The notes below the pieces were generated by a model. The model searched no databases and was not told where the DNA came from. It saw only the letters and a list, made by a program, of their open reading frames with translations. Made by a program: the position numbers and the translations under genes. 44,018 nt of DNA, from positions 1 to 44,018 of IMG/VR virus record IMGVR_UViG_3300049717_000050. The stretch is one strand, 5' to 3'. Origin of the DNA: a virus. This document shows, one piece after another, positions 14,317 through 23,753 of the stretch (its first letter is position 1; each line of letters opens with the position of its first letter).

Positions 14317-16385
14317 TACTTCATCCCCTTCAGCGCGTCGAGCAGTTGCTGGTCAGAGCGCTTCCCGCTAGGGGCACCGCCAGATGCCGGCGCCGCTGTA
14401 CCCCCGTTGAAGTCAGGGATGAGAGGCGAGTCGCCGAACCACTGCCTCGGCTGCTCGCCGATGAAGCGCAGCTTGGAATTGATCTTGTCCTGCATGCGCT
14501 CGTGGAACGGTACCCCGGCGCTCTTGTAGGCCTCGGACTGGGCCGAGATGTTCTTTAGGGCCATGCCCTGGATGGCCTTCTGCGACTCGACGATGGCCTG
14601 CTCAAGCCCTGCGCGCTGCCCCTCTGGCAAGTGGGCAATATTGGCGATGGCTTCCTTGTCGGCCTGGGATCCGCTGAAGTTGGTCCACAGGTCTGAAATC
14701 CCTACCTTTTGACCAAGCTTGTCGAGCATCGTGCCGAGGTTTCCGGTGACGCTCTTGAACTCGTCCGTCTCGTTCTTGGCAGGAACGCCGCCTCGGATGT
14801 AGCCGAAGAAGTTCATCATGGATTCCATCTGCTGCGCACCGCCGAGGTCGCCCTTGGCTCGGATGTTCTGGAGGGCCAGGTTCAGGCGGTCGAAACCGAT
14901 GCCTTCGAGCTTGGTCCAGTTCATCTCTCGGTCGAGCATGTTCACGCCGTTGTTGACCGAGTTCTCGATGCGCGACTGCTCTGTCGGCTTCAGACGGGAG
15001 AACGCGCTGCCCTGGCCGGACGACTGCACGACGGTTCCGCTCTTGCCTCCACCACCACGGCCGTACTTCGACGTCGCGCGCCTAGTGGCGTTGTTCTCGG
15101 CGGCGATCTTCTCCTGCGTGGCCAGCCGATCTGACTGCATGCCCTCGTTGCTGGCAATCTGCGCACCCTGGCGCTCCATGGTGCCGGCCTGGGCGTAGAC
15201 CTGCTTGATCTCTGCCGTCGACATGTCTCCAAGAAGAGACTGCTTCTTGATGGTAAGATACTGGAATACTTGAGGATTCAGCTTCGTCGCAGGGTCCGCT
15301 AGCGCGACGTCGATTTCTCGAAGCGCCTGGGCAGATTCGTCGCGACGGGCCGCGCGGGCCTCGTTGGGGTCTACCGTGATTACTTGGCCATCGGGAAGGT
15401 GAGCCTCCCACCGGCCGCCCTGTGGCTGCCCGGCCTGCATCGACATTCCCTTGACGTCGGCGCCTGGCACGAATTGACTCGTCGAATTAGGTAACATTCC
15501 GTTACTTAATTCAGGGTTGTCGACCGGTGGCAGCGGGCCAGAGAACGGGTTTCCTTTTCCGCCCTTGAGGTTCACGTCTTCTGGGGCGAATCGCTGACCT
15601 TCCTTGGCGCCCTCGGGGAACGCCTGGATGGGAAGCTCTTGGCGGGTCTCTCCACCTGGCCCACTGAGCGCCGTGGCGGTGCCCTCGTCGTTGCGGTCGA
15701 GAAATATGGAATTGTCTGGCTCTTGGGCCTGCGGTTCTGGCGCCGGCTCGGACGGCGGTGCCGCGCGCGACATGAGCGCTTCTAGCTGCGGGTCCACCTG
15801 CGTCTGTCCGTCTGGCGTTGCACTCGCCACGGGCGGAGGCAGACGCTTCTGCGCCAGTGCGAACGGCAGGTTCATCACCGCAGGGCCACCCATGGAAGGC
15901 TGTGCTCCAGGAGGTGGAGCATCGGTAGGCGCTGGCGGTGAAGGTTCTGGAGGAGCTTGCACCGGGGATACTGGAGGCGGCGCTGCGGCCGCCGGCACCT
16001 GTGGCGCCTGTCCACCAACGAACTTCCAGTCGACATAGGCAGGGTTGCCGTCTGGCCCCTGAACAAGCATGGTGCCAGGATGCTGGCCTCGCGCGATGGC
16101 CGCCTTGGCCTCCTTGAGCGATAGCTGCGTGGCCTGGGCGCGCTTGTACGACGCATCGGCATCGACCTTCTTCTCGGCGATGTCCTGCTTGCGCCGGCCG
16201 TACGCTTCGCGCTCGGCATCGCGTGCGAGGAGACGCTTCTGGTTTTCCTCTGCCTGCGCAGCCTGGTCCTGCTGCTGCTGAAGCTCCATCCTCCGCTGGG
16301 AGAAGTGGTCGATCATGCTCCCGAGGGAGTTGATCTGCGGAACGAAGCTGGGAGGAGCTACGGGAGTGTCGAATGGGCTGGGCAT
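14316..16385 (-). CDS. Large internal virion protein candidate, coiled coil and Pro-rich
   Basis: 689 residues from ATG 16385. A strong coiled coil lies at about 20-80 (QRRMELQQQQDQAAQAEENQ), then a Pro/Gln-rich linker and a helical C-terminal half. It sits between two other large proteins, as expected for an ejection-protein set. An open frame extends a little upstream into the neighbouring gene, but the ATG five bases after its stop is the natural start. Inverted repeat site 3 is inside. Confidence 0.5.
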   Translation of the reverse strand: MPSPFDTPVAPPSFVPQINSLGSMIDHFSQRRMELQQQQDQAAQAEENQKRLLARDAEREAYGRRKQDIAEKKVDADASYKRAQATQLSLKEAKAAIARGQHPGTMLVQGPDGNPAYVDWKFVGGQAPQVPAAAAPPPVSPVQAPPEPSPPAPTDAPPPGAQPSMGGPAVMNLPFALAQKRLPPPVASATPDGQTQVDPQLEALMSRAAPPSEPAPEPQAQEPDNSIFLDRNDEGTATALSGPGGETRQELPIQAFPEGAKEGQRFAPEDVNLKGGKGNPFSGPLPPVDNPELSNGMLPNSTSQFVPGADVKGMSMQAGQPQGGRWEAHLPDGQVITVDPNEARAARRDESAQALREIDVALADPATKLNPQVFQYLTIKKQSLLGDMSTAEIKQVYAQAGTMERQGAQIASNEGMQSDRLATQEKIAAENNATRRATSKYGRGGGGKSGTVVQSSGQGSAFSRLKPTEQSRIENSVNNGVNMLDREMNWTKLEGIGFDRLNLALQNIRAKGDLGGAQQMESMMNFFGYIRGGVPAKNETDEFKSVTGNLGTMLDKLGQKVGISDLWTNFSGSQADKEAIANIAHLPEGQRAGLEQAIVESQKAIQGMALKNISAQSEAYKSAGVPFHERMQDKINSKLRFIGEQPRQWFGDSPLIPDFNGGTAAPASGGAPSGKRSDQQLLDALKGMK
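15492..15506. promoter_or_regulatory. Dispersed inverted repeat, site 3
   Basis: GTAACATTCCGTTAC flanked by GAATTAG and TTAATTC, inside the coding sequence of the 14316-16385 gene. Here the repeat encodes part of LPNST and cannot be a simple intergenic promoter element. Confidence 0.6.
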
Positions 16386-16389
16386 GGTT

Positions 16390-18135
16390 TCACGATTGCG
16401 ATGGATACACGCCGTACGTGCCGGCGGCGCCAGAAGCGATGTCAGACGCCGTGGGGGCAACGTATGGATTCTTGGGAGTGGTCGATCCTGTCCCGTTCCC
16501 GCCTCCTAACTTCGTCGACAGGTAGTAGTCGAAGGACGAGTTTGCGACGACCCCCATGGATGCCGCCAGATCCTGCGCCTTCTGGTACTGCTGCTGCGCC
16601 GTGAGCCCGGCCTGCTGCCACTGGGCCTGAAGCACGCCTAGCTGGCTGGCGTAGCTCGATGCCGTGGCGGCGCTGAGCCCTGCCTCAGTGAGAGCGGATT
16701 CGTCTTGCGCCAGCGTTGTAGCCGAGTTGAGCTCGCCAGTCAGCCGGTTATTCATTAGCGTTTCCGCACTGTTGGCAGCCGACTGCCCGGCCGTCGTCTG
16801 GGCGAGGTTGGCAGTGTCGACGCCCAGAGCGGCGTTCTGTCCTGCGGTTACTAGCCCGAGGTTTTGGGAGTCCGCCGAACCGGCAAGGGTTCCGCGCAGG
16901 TTGGTCTGCGCCAGTCCACTGGCGTCTGCTGCTCCTGCCTCAGACATGCCCTCCTTCGTGAACCCCTGGCGAGCTAGGAGCTTCTGGTTGGAGAAGTCGA
17001 GGCCGATCCCAGCCACCGCGCGGGCCGCAGCCGAGCTGTCTCCCACGCCTGCCGAGGCGGCCCGTCGGTCCAGCGCGGTCTGGGTCTTCTGCTGCTGAGT
17101 GTTGTAGTAGTCGTCGAGGTAGTTCGGGTTGGCGTACATGCCGCTGTACTGGTTCCAGAGCTGCTGCGATTCCGTGGGCTGGTTTGGCGTCTCGTTGAAG
17201 ACCTGCTGGGCGTTTGTGGTCTGCCCGTAGATCCCCTTGGTCTGGTCGTAGGTCGTCTGCGCGTTGGTTGGCTGCTGGTAAGAGCTGGCCGTGTCAGTGT
17301 AGTAGTTCTCACCCGTCCCTGGCGTGGTCAGGGTGCCCGGTGTCGTTGCCGCCGTCGTGGTGGCCGGCGTGGTCGTGGCGCCGCCTGCCGTGGGGGCGAT
17401 CTGGGTGCCAGCCGTTCCAGCCGGGTGCTTCTGGTCGTACCAGGACTTGTACTCGGCTACGGACGCGATTGCTTGCGACAGGTCTCCGAACACTTGTCCG
17501 CCGCCGCCGCCAGTGCCAGCGTAGAACTTTGTCGGCGTACCGTTCTGGTCGTACTGAACAGGTATTACGCCCTTGGCGCTTGGTCCGAGACCATAGTCTT
17601 GGTCGTACCAGTAATCCTTGGTCTCGTTTCCGCTCCCTCCTCCGTACGCAGACCCCCCTGTCGAGTAGGTGATCTTGCCCGTGTTTGGGTCGATGTATCC
17701 GCCGTTCGACGGGACCTCGTACACCCCACGTTTAGCCAAGTCTCCGCTCGATGCGTATCCAGTAAAATTGTCACCGTTGACACGCTTCTCAGCATCTGTC
17801 GCCGGCCTGAGTTGCCCCGTGACCGGATCCTTTATGATCCAGGTCTTGGAGTCCCCACCCGACGACGAGCCAAAGTAGACGATGCCTCCCGTGGTTCCGC
17901 CGACATCCGCTGGCGTCCAAACGTTTCCCTGCCCGAAATTGTACCCGGTCGTGTGGTCCTGGGTGAACTGCTGGCCGTAGGCATTCTGCGATGCCACGCC
18001 AGCGTCGTTGCCGGCCGCCTGGGCGCCCAAAGACTTCTGGACGCTGGTGTACTCCGTCTCGCTGGTGTACGGGAGTCCGGTATTCGGGTTGGTCTGCTGC
18101 GACCAGTAGTCCGTGGTTCCGCTGGTGTCAGGCAT
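16390..18135 (-). CDS. Large Gly/Ser/Thr-rich structural protein
   Basis: 581 residues. The first half is rich in Gly, Tyr, Asn and Thr (SYGGGSGNETKDYWYDQDYG-like segments), with a Thr-Ala-Pro linker (TTTPATTTAATTPG). The second half is helical and Ala/Gln-rich (LGVLQAQWQQAGLTAQQQYQ). The ATG follows the preceding stop by one base. First of the three large candidates for internal proteins. No family name assigned. Confidence 0.5.
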   Translation of the reverse strand: MPDTSGTTDYWSQQTNPNTGLPYTSETEYTSVQKSLGAQAAGNDAGVASQNAYGQQFTQDHTTGYNFGQGNVWTPADVGGTTGGIVYFGSSSGGDSKTWIIKDPVTGQLRPATDAEKRVNGDNFTGYASSGDLAKRGVYEVPSNGGYIDPNTGKITYSTGGSAYGGGSGNETKDYWYDQDYGLGPSAKGVIPVQYDQNGTPTKFYAGTGGGGGQVFGDLSQAIASVAEYKSWYDQKHPAGTAGTQIAPTAGGATTTPATTTAATTPGTLTTPGTGENYYTDTASSYQQPTNAQTTYDQTKGIYGQTTNAQQVFNETPNQPTESQQLWNQYSGMYANPNYLDDYYNTQQQKTQTALDRRAASAGVGDSSAAARAVAGIGLDFSNQKLLARQGFTKEGMSEAGAADASGLAQTNLRGTLAGSADSQNLGLVTAGQNAALGVDTANLAQTTAGQSAANSAETLMNNRLTGELNSATTLAQDESALTEAGLSAATASSYASQLGVLQAQWQQAGLTAQQQYQKAQDLAASMGVVANSSFDYYLSTKLGGGNGTGSTTPKNPYVAPTASDIASGAAGTYGVYPSQS

Positions 18136-18136
18136 G

Positions 18137-18526
18137 CTACTTCCCCATCACTCCGTTGGTTGCGCTCGGGATGTTCGTTCCACCCCACGAGCCTTGCCCC
18201 GTCTGCGCGGCCCCAGTTCCGGTGCCATAAAGGCGATCCCACGCCTGCTGGGCGGGCCCGTAGAACGCCAGCGCTTTCTGCAAGTCGGAGATGTGCTGGT
18301 CGTACGATGAGGCGCCCATGGCCTTCATGTTGGCGATGATCTGGTCGAGCGACTTCTGCTGGTTCGACGTGGCCTGATTCTTCTGCGAGTTGGCGTAGGC
18401 TCCCATGCCTCCACCCACCAGGCCACCAGCGACGGCTCCGTAGGGCCCAGCGGACATACCACCGGCCAAGGCCCCGCTCGCCGCCCCGCTAATCGCCGTT
18501 CCGCTGTAGAGATCTGAAAAGTCCAT
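18137..18526 (-). CDS. Small Gly/Ala-rich structural protein
   Basis: 129 residues from ATG 18526, with AGGAG seven bases upstream; GTG 18532 is an alternative. A Gly/Ala-rich hydrophobic segment (about 10-45, AGGMSAGPYGAVAGGLVGGG) resembles glycine-zipper membrane segments of phage ejection proteins. The second half is a Gln-rich helix. It may act with the following large proteins. Confidence 0.5.
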   Translation of the reverse strand: MDFSDLYSGTAISGAASGALAGGMSAGPYGAVAGGLVGGGMGAYANSQKNQATSNQQKSLDQIIANMKAMGASSYDQHISDLQKALAFYGPAQQAWDRLYGTGTGAAQTGQGSWGGTNIPSATNGVMGK

Positions 18527-18528
18527 GG

Positions 18529-20058
18529 TCACGCTCCTAGAATTTCGTACTCTTCCTGGGCAGACACCAACTGGAGTTCATCTTCTCCAGAGTACTCTAC
18601 CTTCCATTGCCTTGTCCTGTAAACTCCCAGGCTGCGAATCTGGATGGCCGGCGCGGTATCGTACGACAGTTCCTGGTCTTTGACGATCTTCCAAGCCCCC
18701 TGGTTGTCGCGCTTCGAGATGCGAACGTGTCCGCTGGCAGACAGGCCACCGGCACCAGCCGGAAGCGCGGCGAATGTTCGCTTGAAAGTCAGCATAAGGG
18801 TATGGCAGTGCTTCTGCGCCGTGGAACCGTGATCGTTGAAGCCGCTTACCACCTCAACTCTGATTGCCGTTCCATCGGAATCGACGGAAGAATCATCGTC
18901 AAGTTTCAGTATTCTACCGTCGCTCATTCCAACGAGTAACGCGCCTTTCTCTGACCAGTTGTAGGCGCATGTGATGCTCGGCGCGACGTCGGAAACTATG
19001 CCGAGGCCTACGCTTCCGGCTGTCGCCTGCTCGCGCCACTCTGACCAGTTCTGCGTCTGAGTGTCGTACGTGAGACCAAACCCATCGGTAGGAAAGAACC
19101 ACACGATGCAGTCGAAGCGCCCGAAGCGCATACGAAAACCCCAGGCGTCCGAGATGGACTTGAGATCGCGAAGAAGCTTTGCCACCGGGCGAGATATGTC
19201 AGTGTATGTGCGCGCATCGGTGAGAATAAACCGGCGCTGTCTGTCGAGCATTGCGAACATGTCGTCCACGGCGACCACGGCGTAGGGGGACACAGTGCCG
19301 ATGTTCATGGTGCGACTAGGTGCGAAGTCAAGCAGGTTCGTGGGGTCGTTCACGTCGATGTTCAGCGCAGCCGGGGCGAACACCTGAAGCGTCTCTGTGC
19401 CAAAGCAGAACACCTCGTTCGTGTTGTCCAACATGGCCACGATAGGGTCTGGCTTTGCAGCAGCCTGAACGAACCCTGCGCCACCCGTAGACATGTCCCA
19501 GTTCTCGTAGTCTTCAAGAGGCCCAGACCACCAGATCTGGCCAGAGGTTCCAGAATACTGAGCTACCAGCCTTTGGGCTATGGCGCACACGAAATCAGCA
19601 GATGGCGGCGGCCCACCGACTCCCGTATTGGCGAGAGGTTGCGACGTAGCCTGGCCAGCTAGTTTTCCAGGTCCGAGCCACTTCTGTAGCTGTGCTCCGC
19701 CTGCCATGACAAGCATCTGTCTTCCTGCCACCATGGATGCGCGTCCATCGCCTTGCAGGTACGAAAGGACATCCGATGGTGACGAAAGAGAAAGCCATCC
19801 GGTCTCGGGATTTAGCGCGTGAACGCTCCTGTCTGCGAGTACCACAATTAGGTACCCTTTGAACGGAACCATGCCTATTACAGCGCTTCCCCACCTGGTG
19901 AATCCAAAGTCGTTCCATGCCCCTATCCCAGGTCTCCGGCGAAGCGCTCCAGACGAGTCGGCGATGCAGTTCACGGAGACGGGCTGAGCACCGCCAAGCT
20001 CAGTGTCGCTCTTGTTCTCAGATCCTGAGAATGCGATGATTGCCAGTTGCGAAGCCAT
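18529..20058 (-). CDS. P22 gp10-like tail accessory / DNA stabilisation protein
   Basis: 509 residues from ATG 20058. The layout of LRRRPGIGAW near the start, repeated beta-propeller-like segments (DRSVHALNPETGWLSLSS, WSEKGALLVGMSDGRILKL) and the place next to a gp4-like protein match the phage stabilisation family (P22 gp10). This protein closes the portal and connects the tail. The family call rests on motif layout and gene order. Confidence 0.65.
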   Translation of the reverse strand: MASQLAIIAFSGSENKSDTELGGAQPVSVNCIADSSGALRRRPGIGAWNDFGFTRWGSAVIGMVPFKGYLIVVLADRSVHALNPETGWLSLSSPSDVLSYLQGDGRASMVAGRQMLVMAGGAQLQKWLGPGKLAGQATSQPLANTGVGGPPPSADFVCAIAQRLVAQYSGTSGQIWWSGPLEDYENWDMSTGGAGFVQAAAKPDPIVAMLDNTNEVFCFGTETLQVFAPAALNIDVNDPTNLLDFAPSRTMNIGTVSPYAVVAVDDMFAMLDRQRRFILTDARTYTDISRPVAKLLRDLKSISDAWGFRMRFGRFDCIVWFFPTDGFGLTYDTQTQNWSEWREQATAGSVGLGIVSDVAPSITCAYNWSEKGALLVGMSDGRILKLDDDSSVDSDGTAIRVEVVSGFNDHGSTAQKHCHTLMLTFKRTFAALPAGAGGLSASGHVRISKRDNQGAWKIVKDQELSYDTAPAIQIRSLGVYRTRQWKVEYSGEDELQLVSAQEEYEILGA

Positions 20059-20066
20059 AAGCGCCT

Positions 20067-20804
20067 CTATCCGATCACGACCACCCACGGTGTTACCTGA
20101 GTCAAGGTACTCGCCGTGAGCGCAATAAATTCACCCGATACCTTCGAGAGGGTCAGTATCGGCGTCGGGGTCGCTTGCGCTTGTATCCCGGTTCCCATCA
20201 CGAGACTCGTTATCGAGGTGCCGCCGCCTCCAACCTGGTTGGCCTGGACGATGATTCTATACTTTCTCCCAACCGTAAGAGTCACAGGGCTAGGCAGATT
20301 CACGGTAGCCGTGTCGCTCGCGGCGGGATATGAAGCGTAGAATAAGTTGATCGTTATGTCCACGTTCATCGTGAACACTGGGTTCTGCGTGGAAATGGTC
20401 TCAAGAGTTGGAAGCCCTTCATTGGCAGCGTCAACTGGCTGCGCGGCCATGAACGTAGCGATCTCTTCCAGAGCCTGCGACAGAGTCTTGGTGGTTGAGT
20501 CCCACGAGACGGCGACCTGATCTCCAATGACAGCAATGGAGTTTGAAGCGGTTCGAACTGTGGCCCCAAATGCATCCTTCACGATGATTTCGCAAGGCGA
20601 GTTCACGTAGACGGTTGCGCGCCCAGCTGCGTCCAATGCCACGGGCTGCGCAAGCGGAGTCCCGGTCGAGTCGGCGAAGACCGGAACAGCAACAGAAGTG
20701 CTGCCAGGGTTGTAGAAGCTCACGGATCCAGACGAGACCGGATTCCCGTCGACCCCGCGCGCACCGCTGAAGTAGAGCCAGTCGACGATGGTATAGGTTG
20801 CCAT
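20067..20804 (-). CDS. Tail-associated beta-rich protein
   Basis: 245 residues from ATG 20804, which overlaps the gp4-like stop (TAATG); GAAGGAA precedes it. The N-terminal SGARGVDGNPVSSGSVSFYN and AVALDAAGRATVYVNSPCEI-type segments resemble the head-binding domain of phage tailspikes, in which GRA(T/V)VYV recurs. The remainder is beta-rich. It may be a tail adaptor or short spike. Confidence 0.5.
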   Translation of the reverse strand: MATYTIVDWLYFSGARGVDGNPVSSGSVSFYNPGSTSVAVPVFADSTGTPLAQPVALDAAGRATVYVNSPCEIIVKDAFGATVRTASNSIAVIGDQVAVSWDSTTKTLSQALEEIATFMAAQPVDAANEGLPTLETISTQNPVFTMNVDITINLFYASYPAASDTATVNLPSPVTLTVGRKYRIIVQANQVGGGGTSITSLVMGTGIQAQATPTPILTLSKVSGEFIALTASTLTQVTPWVVVIG

Positions 20805-21508
20805 TACCAGTTCCTTCGCATGGGACCGACGCCAAAGCGAATGGCCCCGTGTTGAGCGTCGCCGGCCTTGCAGATGGCCAGCTTCTCGTCTGCGATGCCC
20901 ATGAACGTGCCGCCCTTGTCCGCCATGCTGTTGTCGAAAGCCACGCCGCTGGCGGTGGCGTACATCAGGTAGGACGTCCACGTACGCCTAGTCTGCATGG
21001 TCACTAACCCAGTGTCAGCCCCGCGCAGGAACGTCACCGACGAGTACCTGAAAGTCGACACCGAAGAGTCGGGCACCGGCCAAAACACCACGCGGGTGAG
21101 AGCCCGCTTCTCGATGTAGGCGCGCGATGGCCGCCCGGCGACGGTCTTGACCGAGATGTTCATCCACTCGCCACGGCTCATGGTCTTGACGATGGTCTCG
21201 ACAACGCCGTTTGTGCTGACGATGGCCCCGATGGCGTCGTCCTGCCCAAGCTCGACGTCAATCACGTCGTCAGGCAGGTCGTACTCGGCGGTTCCGGCGA
21301 CGAGCGCCAGCGTTGCCCTGGTAACTGTGGTGAGCACGAGGTCGGCGGCTTGCAGCTCTTGGATGGCCGTGTTCAGGTGGAACGTGGCCTGCGAAATCTG
21401 GTCAGGCGAAGGGGCTTCCCCATCGGTCAGGAGACCGCACAGGCGAATCGCAGCGGTCAGAATCTGGTCGCGGCCGAAGTCTGGGGTTGGGTTAGCGGAA
21501 ACGGTCAT
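20804..21508 (-). CDS. P22 gp4-like head-tail adaptor
   Basis: 234 residues. FGRDQILTAAIRLCGLL and TLALVAGTAEYDLPDDVIDV, followed by SRGEWMNISVKTVAGRPSRA and YIEKRALTRVVFWPVPD, match the gp4 tail accessory family that binds the portal and extends the neck. The gene lies between the capsid genes and the gp10-like gene, as in P22-like phages. Confidence 0.72.
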   Translation of the reverse strand: MTVSANPTPDFGRDQILTAAIRLCGLLTDGEAPSPDQISQATFHLNTAIQELQAADLVLTTVTRATLALVAGTAEYDLPDDVIDVELGQDDAIGAIVSTNGVVETIVKTMSRGEWMNISVKTVAGRPSRAYIEKRALTRVVFWPVPDSSVSTFRYSSVTFLRGADTGLVTMQTRRTWTSYLMYATASGVAFDNSMADKGGTFMGIADEKLAICKAGDAQHGAIRFGVGPMRRNW

Positions 21509-21735
21509 ACGCCCTCTCGCTTCTTGCCCTCGACGGGCTGAATCTCACCCAAGTCCTGCGCCGAGATGTCCGCGAGTTCGCTCAGCGTGAGCCCTTCACG
21601 GCAGTCTGGGCAGCGAAGAAAACCATCCGCATCTGGGCCGGTCAAATCGGTGCGGTGGTAGAACACGCCGCAATAGTCGCACATCTCGGTGTAGTTGTGC
21701 AGCGGACCTTGGTAGTTGCGACCGATGGTAGCCAA
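21505..21735 (-). CDS. Small zinc-ribbon protein (TTG start)
   Basis: 76 residues with CDYCG...CPDCREG, a zinc-ribbon pair at about 19-45. The start is the TTG at 21735, with GGAGG close upstream; no ATG or GTG gives a sensible protein. It sits between the hairpin at 21753 and the gp4-like gene and overlaps the latter by four bases. The ribbon suggests a structural or nucleic-acid contact. The role is unknown. Confidence 0.55.
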   Translation of the reverse strand: MATIGRNYQGPLHNYTEMCDYCGVFYHRTDLTGPDADGFLRCPDCREGLTLSELADISAQDLGEIQPVEGKKREGV

Positions 21736-21752
21736 GAGACCTCCGAAAGAAC

Positions 21753-21801
21753 TGGCCGGGAGGGAACTTTGGGGAGTGACTCCATCGCCACCTCCCGGCC
21801 A
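21753..21801 (-). terminator. Long perfect-stem hairpin after the beta-helix gene
   Basis: TGGCCGGGAGG (21753-21763) and CCTCCCGGCCA (21791-21801) form a perfect 11-bp stem. A small inner GGAG/CTCC hairpin lies in the loop. On the minus strand TTCTTT follows. It lies in a 74-base gap and may attenuate transcription after the abundant capsid-region messages. It could also be an RNA-processing site. Confidence 0.5.
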
Positions 21802-21809
21802 GGAAACCT

Positions 21810-22805
21810 CTACGCTGAAATGGTGCCTTGGTTCTGCTTTGCCGTCTCGTTGACGTCGTTGACGATTCGGTTGTTGTCCTGGGTCACGTCGACGCCGGTT
21901 CCAGTGAACACGATGCCCTGGAGGCTGGAATTGTTCATCACGCGGAACGAGTTCTCGGCGATGAGTCCAGTCGTCACCATGTTGCCGGCGAGCGAGATGC
22001 ACGCCGAGGAGTCCGACTTCCAGTTGAAGAAGAAGTTCTCCATGATGAGGACACGGTTGCTGGTCGCCGTGCTGTTGATGTTCGCGACGATCCCAGTGGT
22101 CGCCGCAGACATTGCCGCACTCACGATGTTGCCGACGCAGATGAAGTCGTCAGCGCCAGTGGTGGCTGTCCCTAGGACAATCACGTTGGTGATGGCGGTC
22201 GCCTGCGTGTCAGCGTACGCCTTGTTCCCCACGAACCGGCAGTTGGCTGCCGAGACGGTGAGCAACGTGGCGCACTTTTGCGTGTTCGAGGTCCCGAGGT
22301 GGAACTCGCAGTTGATGAGGCTGGCACCTTCTCCAGTCATGTTGAACGCCTGCGTGATTGTCGTTGCCGCCGTCCCGTCGCAGACGAACTTGATGTTCGT
22401 GATGAGCGACCCTGCGGTCATCGTCACCGTGGAGGCAGCCGCCGTGAGCGTCACCACCGGGCGGGTGTTTCCCCATCCGTTTCCGATGATGCGCGTACCA
22501 GCAGGGATCGCCCAGGCCGTAGCCGTGGCGATGCTCTCGGTGTGACCAGGAAGCACCATGACCACGTCGCCACGGCTTGCCACGCAGAGAGCGAGGGCCG
22601 CAGCGATTGACGGGTACACGTACCTGGTGTTGTCGGCGGTTACAGCGGTGTACTGGTCGTCGTAGTTCAGGACCGAAGTCCCGTTACCGCGAACCATGAA
22701 CACTCGCCCCGTGGCCGGGATCGAGTAGGCGCCCAGTAGGTCGAGCGGTCGGTTGCTCGGTACCGCCTGGGGCGTACTCGCGGCCAATGCCTGTATGATG
22801 TACAT
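21810..22805 (-). CDS. Right-handed beta-helix virion protein
   Basis: 331 residues. Serial segments such as TNIKFVCDGTAATTITQAFN, SLINCEFHLGTS and NRVLIMENFFF show the parallel beta-helix pattern of pectate-lyase-like proteins. It follows the capsid gene directly and has a strong AGGAGG site, so it is probably abundant and could be a head decoration or fibre protein. No catalytic residues are evident. Confidence 0.6.
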   Translation of the reverse strand: MYIIQALAASTPQAVPSNRPLDLLGAYSIPATGRVFMVRGNGTSVLNYDDQYTAVTADNTRYVYPSIAAALALCVASRGDVVMVLPGHTESIATATAWAIPAGTRIIGNGWGNTRPVVTLTAAASTVTMTAGSLITNIKFVCDGTAATTITQAFNMTGEGASLINCEFHLGTSNTQKCATLLTVSAANCRFVGNKAYADTQATAITNVIVLGTATTGADDFICVGNIVSAAMSAATTGIVANINSTATSNRVLIMENFFFNWKSDSSACISLAGNMVTTGLIAENSFRVMNNSSLQGIVFTGTGVDVTQDNNRIVNDVNETAKQNQGTISA

Positions 22806-22817
22806 GGGGCTTGCCTC

Positions 22818-23738
22818 CTAGGTGGCGCCGAGGATGAACGCCCGCCAGTTCGAGACGCCGATGGCGGCCCGGTAGCTGACGCCGTGGTGAGCGACCTCGC
22901 CGTCGTTGTCGACCCACACCTTGCCTCGAATGGGGCGCTTGATGAGGTAGCGCATGCCATCGTCGGCATCGGTCATGCCTGCCCAGAACGTCGTCGACAC
23001 GGCGTCGTACCAGAACACCGGAACGAGGTCCAAGTCATACGACTTGGTGATGTTCATGTCGTTGAAGTTGTTGCCGACGGTCTTGTCGCAACCGGTGATG
23101 TTCTTCCAGAGGTCGAGCTGCGCCTCGGGGAACGTGATGCCAGTGAAGCGCTTCCCGTCCGGGATGCCGTTCGGGCCAGGCAGGATCGTGGCCGCGATTC
23201 GCATCTGAATGAGAGCCGCTTGGCTCGGGGTCATGCCGATGATGGAGCCGCCAGCCGAGGAGATGAGACAGTTACTGGCCGTCCCGCCTGCCGTGATGAC
23301 GTGCGACGTCGAGAACAGCGCCACGTTGTCGTAGCCCTGGAGAGTCGTGGTGCCGTTCATCATGACCGTGGCGGCGTCGATGTCCTGCGTGTTGTACGCA
23401 GACTTCTGGAGACGCTTGCTGGCGTTGATGATCTTGTCGTACTTGTTGTCCTCCATCGCCTCTTCGGAGATGGAGAGCTTGAGGGCCAGCGTCTTCGGGA
23501 TGTACCGCTTGGTACCACCGACGATGATCTCTTGCGAGGACATCGGCTTGCCTTCGTCCTTCTCCGACAAGAACGTGGTGCCCGCGACTTCGATGTCGTC
23601 GGCGTACCCATCCTGCATCTTCTCGGTCGTGCAAAGCTTGCCTTTGCCGATGCAGACTTGGTTCTTGCTCAGATTCTCGGTGGTGATCTCATCGAGGGTC
23701 TTCTTCATTGCCTTCCAGAGTGGGTTGCTCGTAATCAT
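22818..23738 (-). CDS. Major capsid protein
   Basis: 306 residues starting MITSNPLWKAMKKTLDEITT. NVALFSTSHVITAGGTASNC resembles the conserved LFSxxH...GGTxSN stretch of HK97-fold capsid proteins (including the Mu gpT-like group). RYIPKTLALKLSISEEAMED and a C-terminal AAIGVSNWRAFILGAT fit as well. The gene follows a scaffold candidate and precedes the head-tail genes, as expected. Confidence 0.75.
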   Translation of the reverse strand: MITSNPLWKAMKKTLDEITTENLSKNQVCIGKGKLCTTEKMQDGYADDIEVAGTTFLSEKDEGKPMSSQEIIVGGTKRYIPKTLALKLSISEEAMEDNKYDKIINASKRLQKSAYNTQDIDAATVMMNGTTTLQGYDNVALFSTSHVITAGGTASNCLISSAGGSIIGMTPSQAALIQMRIAATILPGPNGIPDGKRFTGITFPEAQLDLWKNITGCDKTVGNNFNDMNITKSYDLDLVPVFWYDAVSTTFWAGMTDADDGMRYLIKRPIRGKVWVDNDGEVAHHGVSYRAAIGVSNWRAFILGAT

Positions 23739-23753
23739 GGTCGTTCGTCCTTC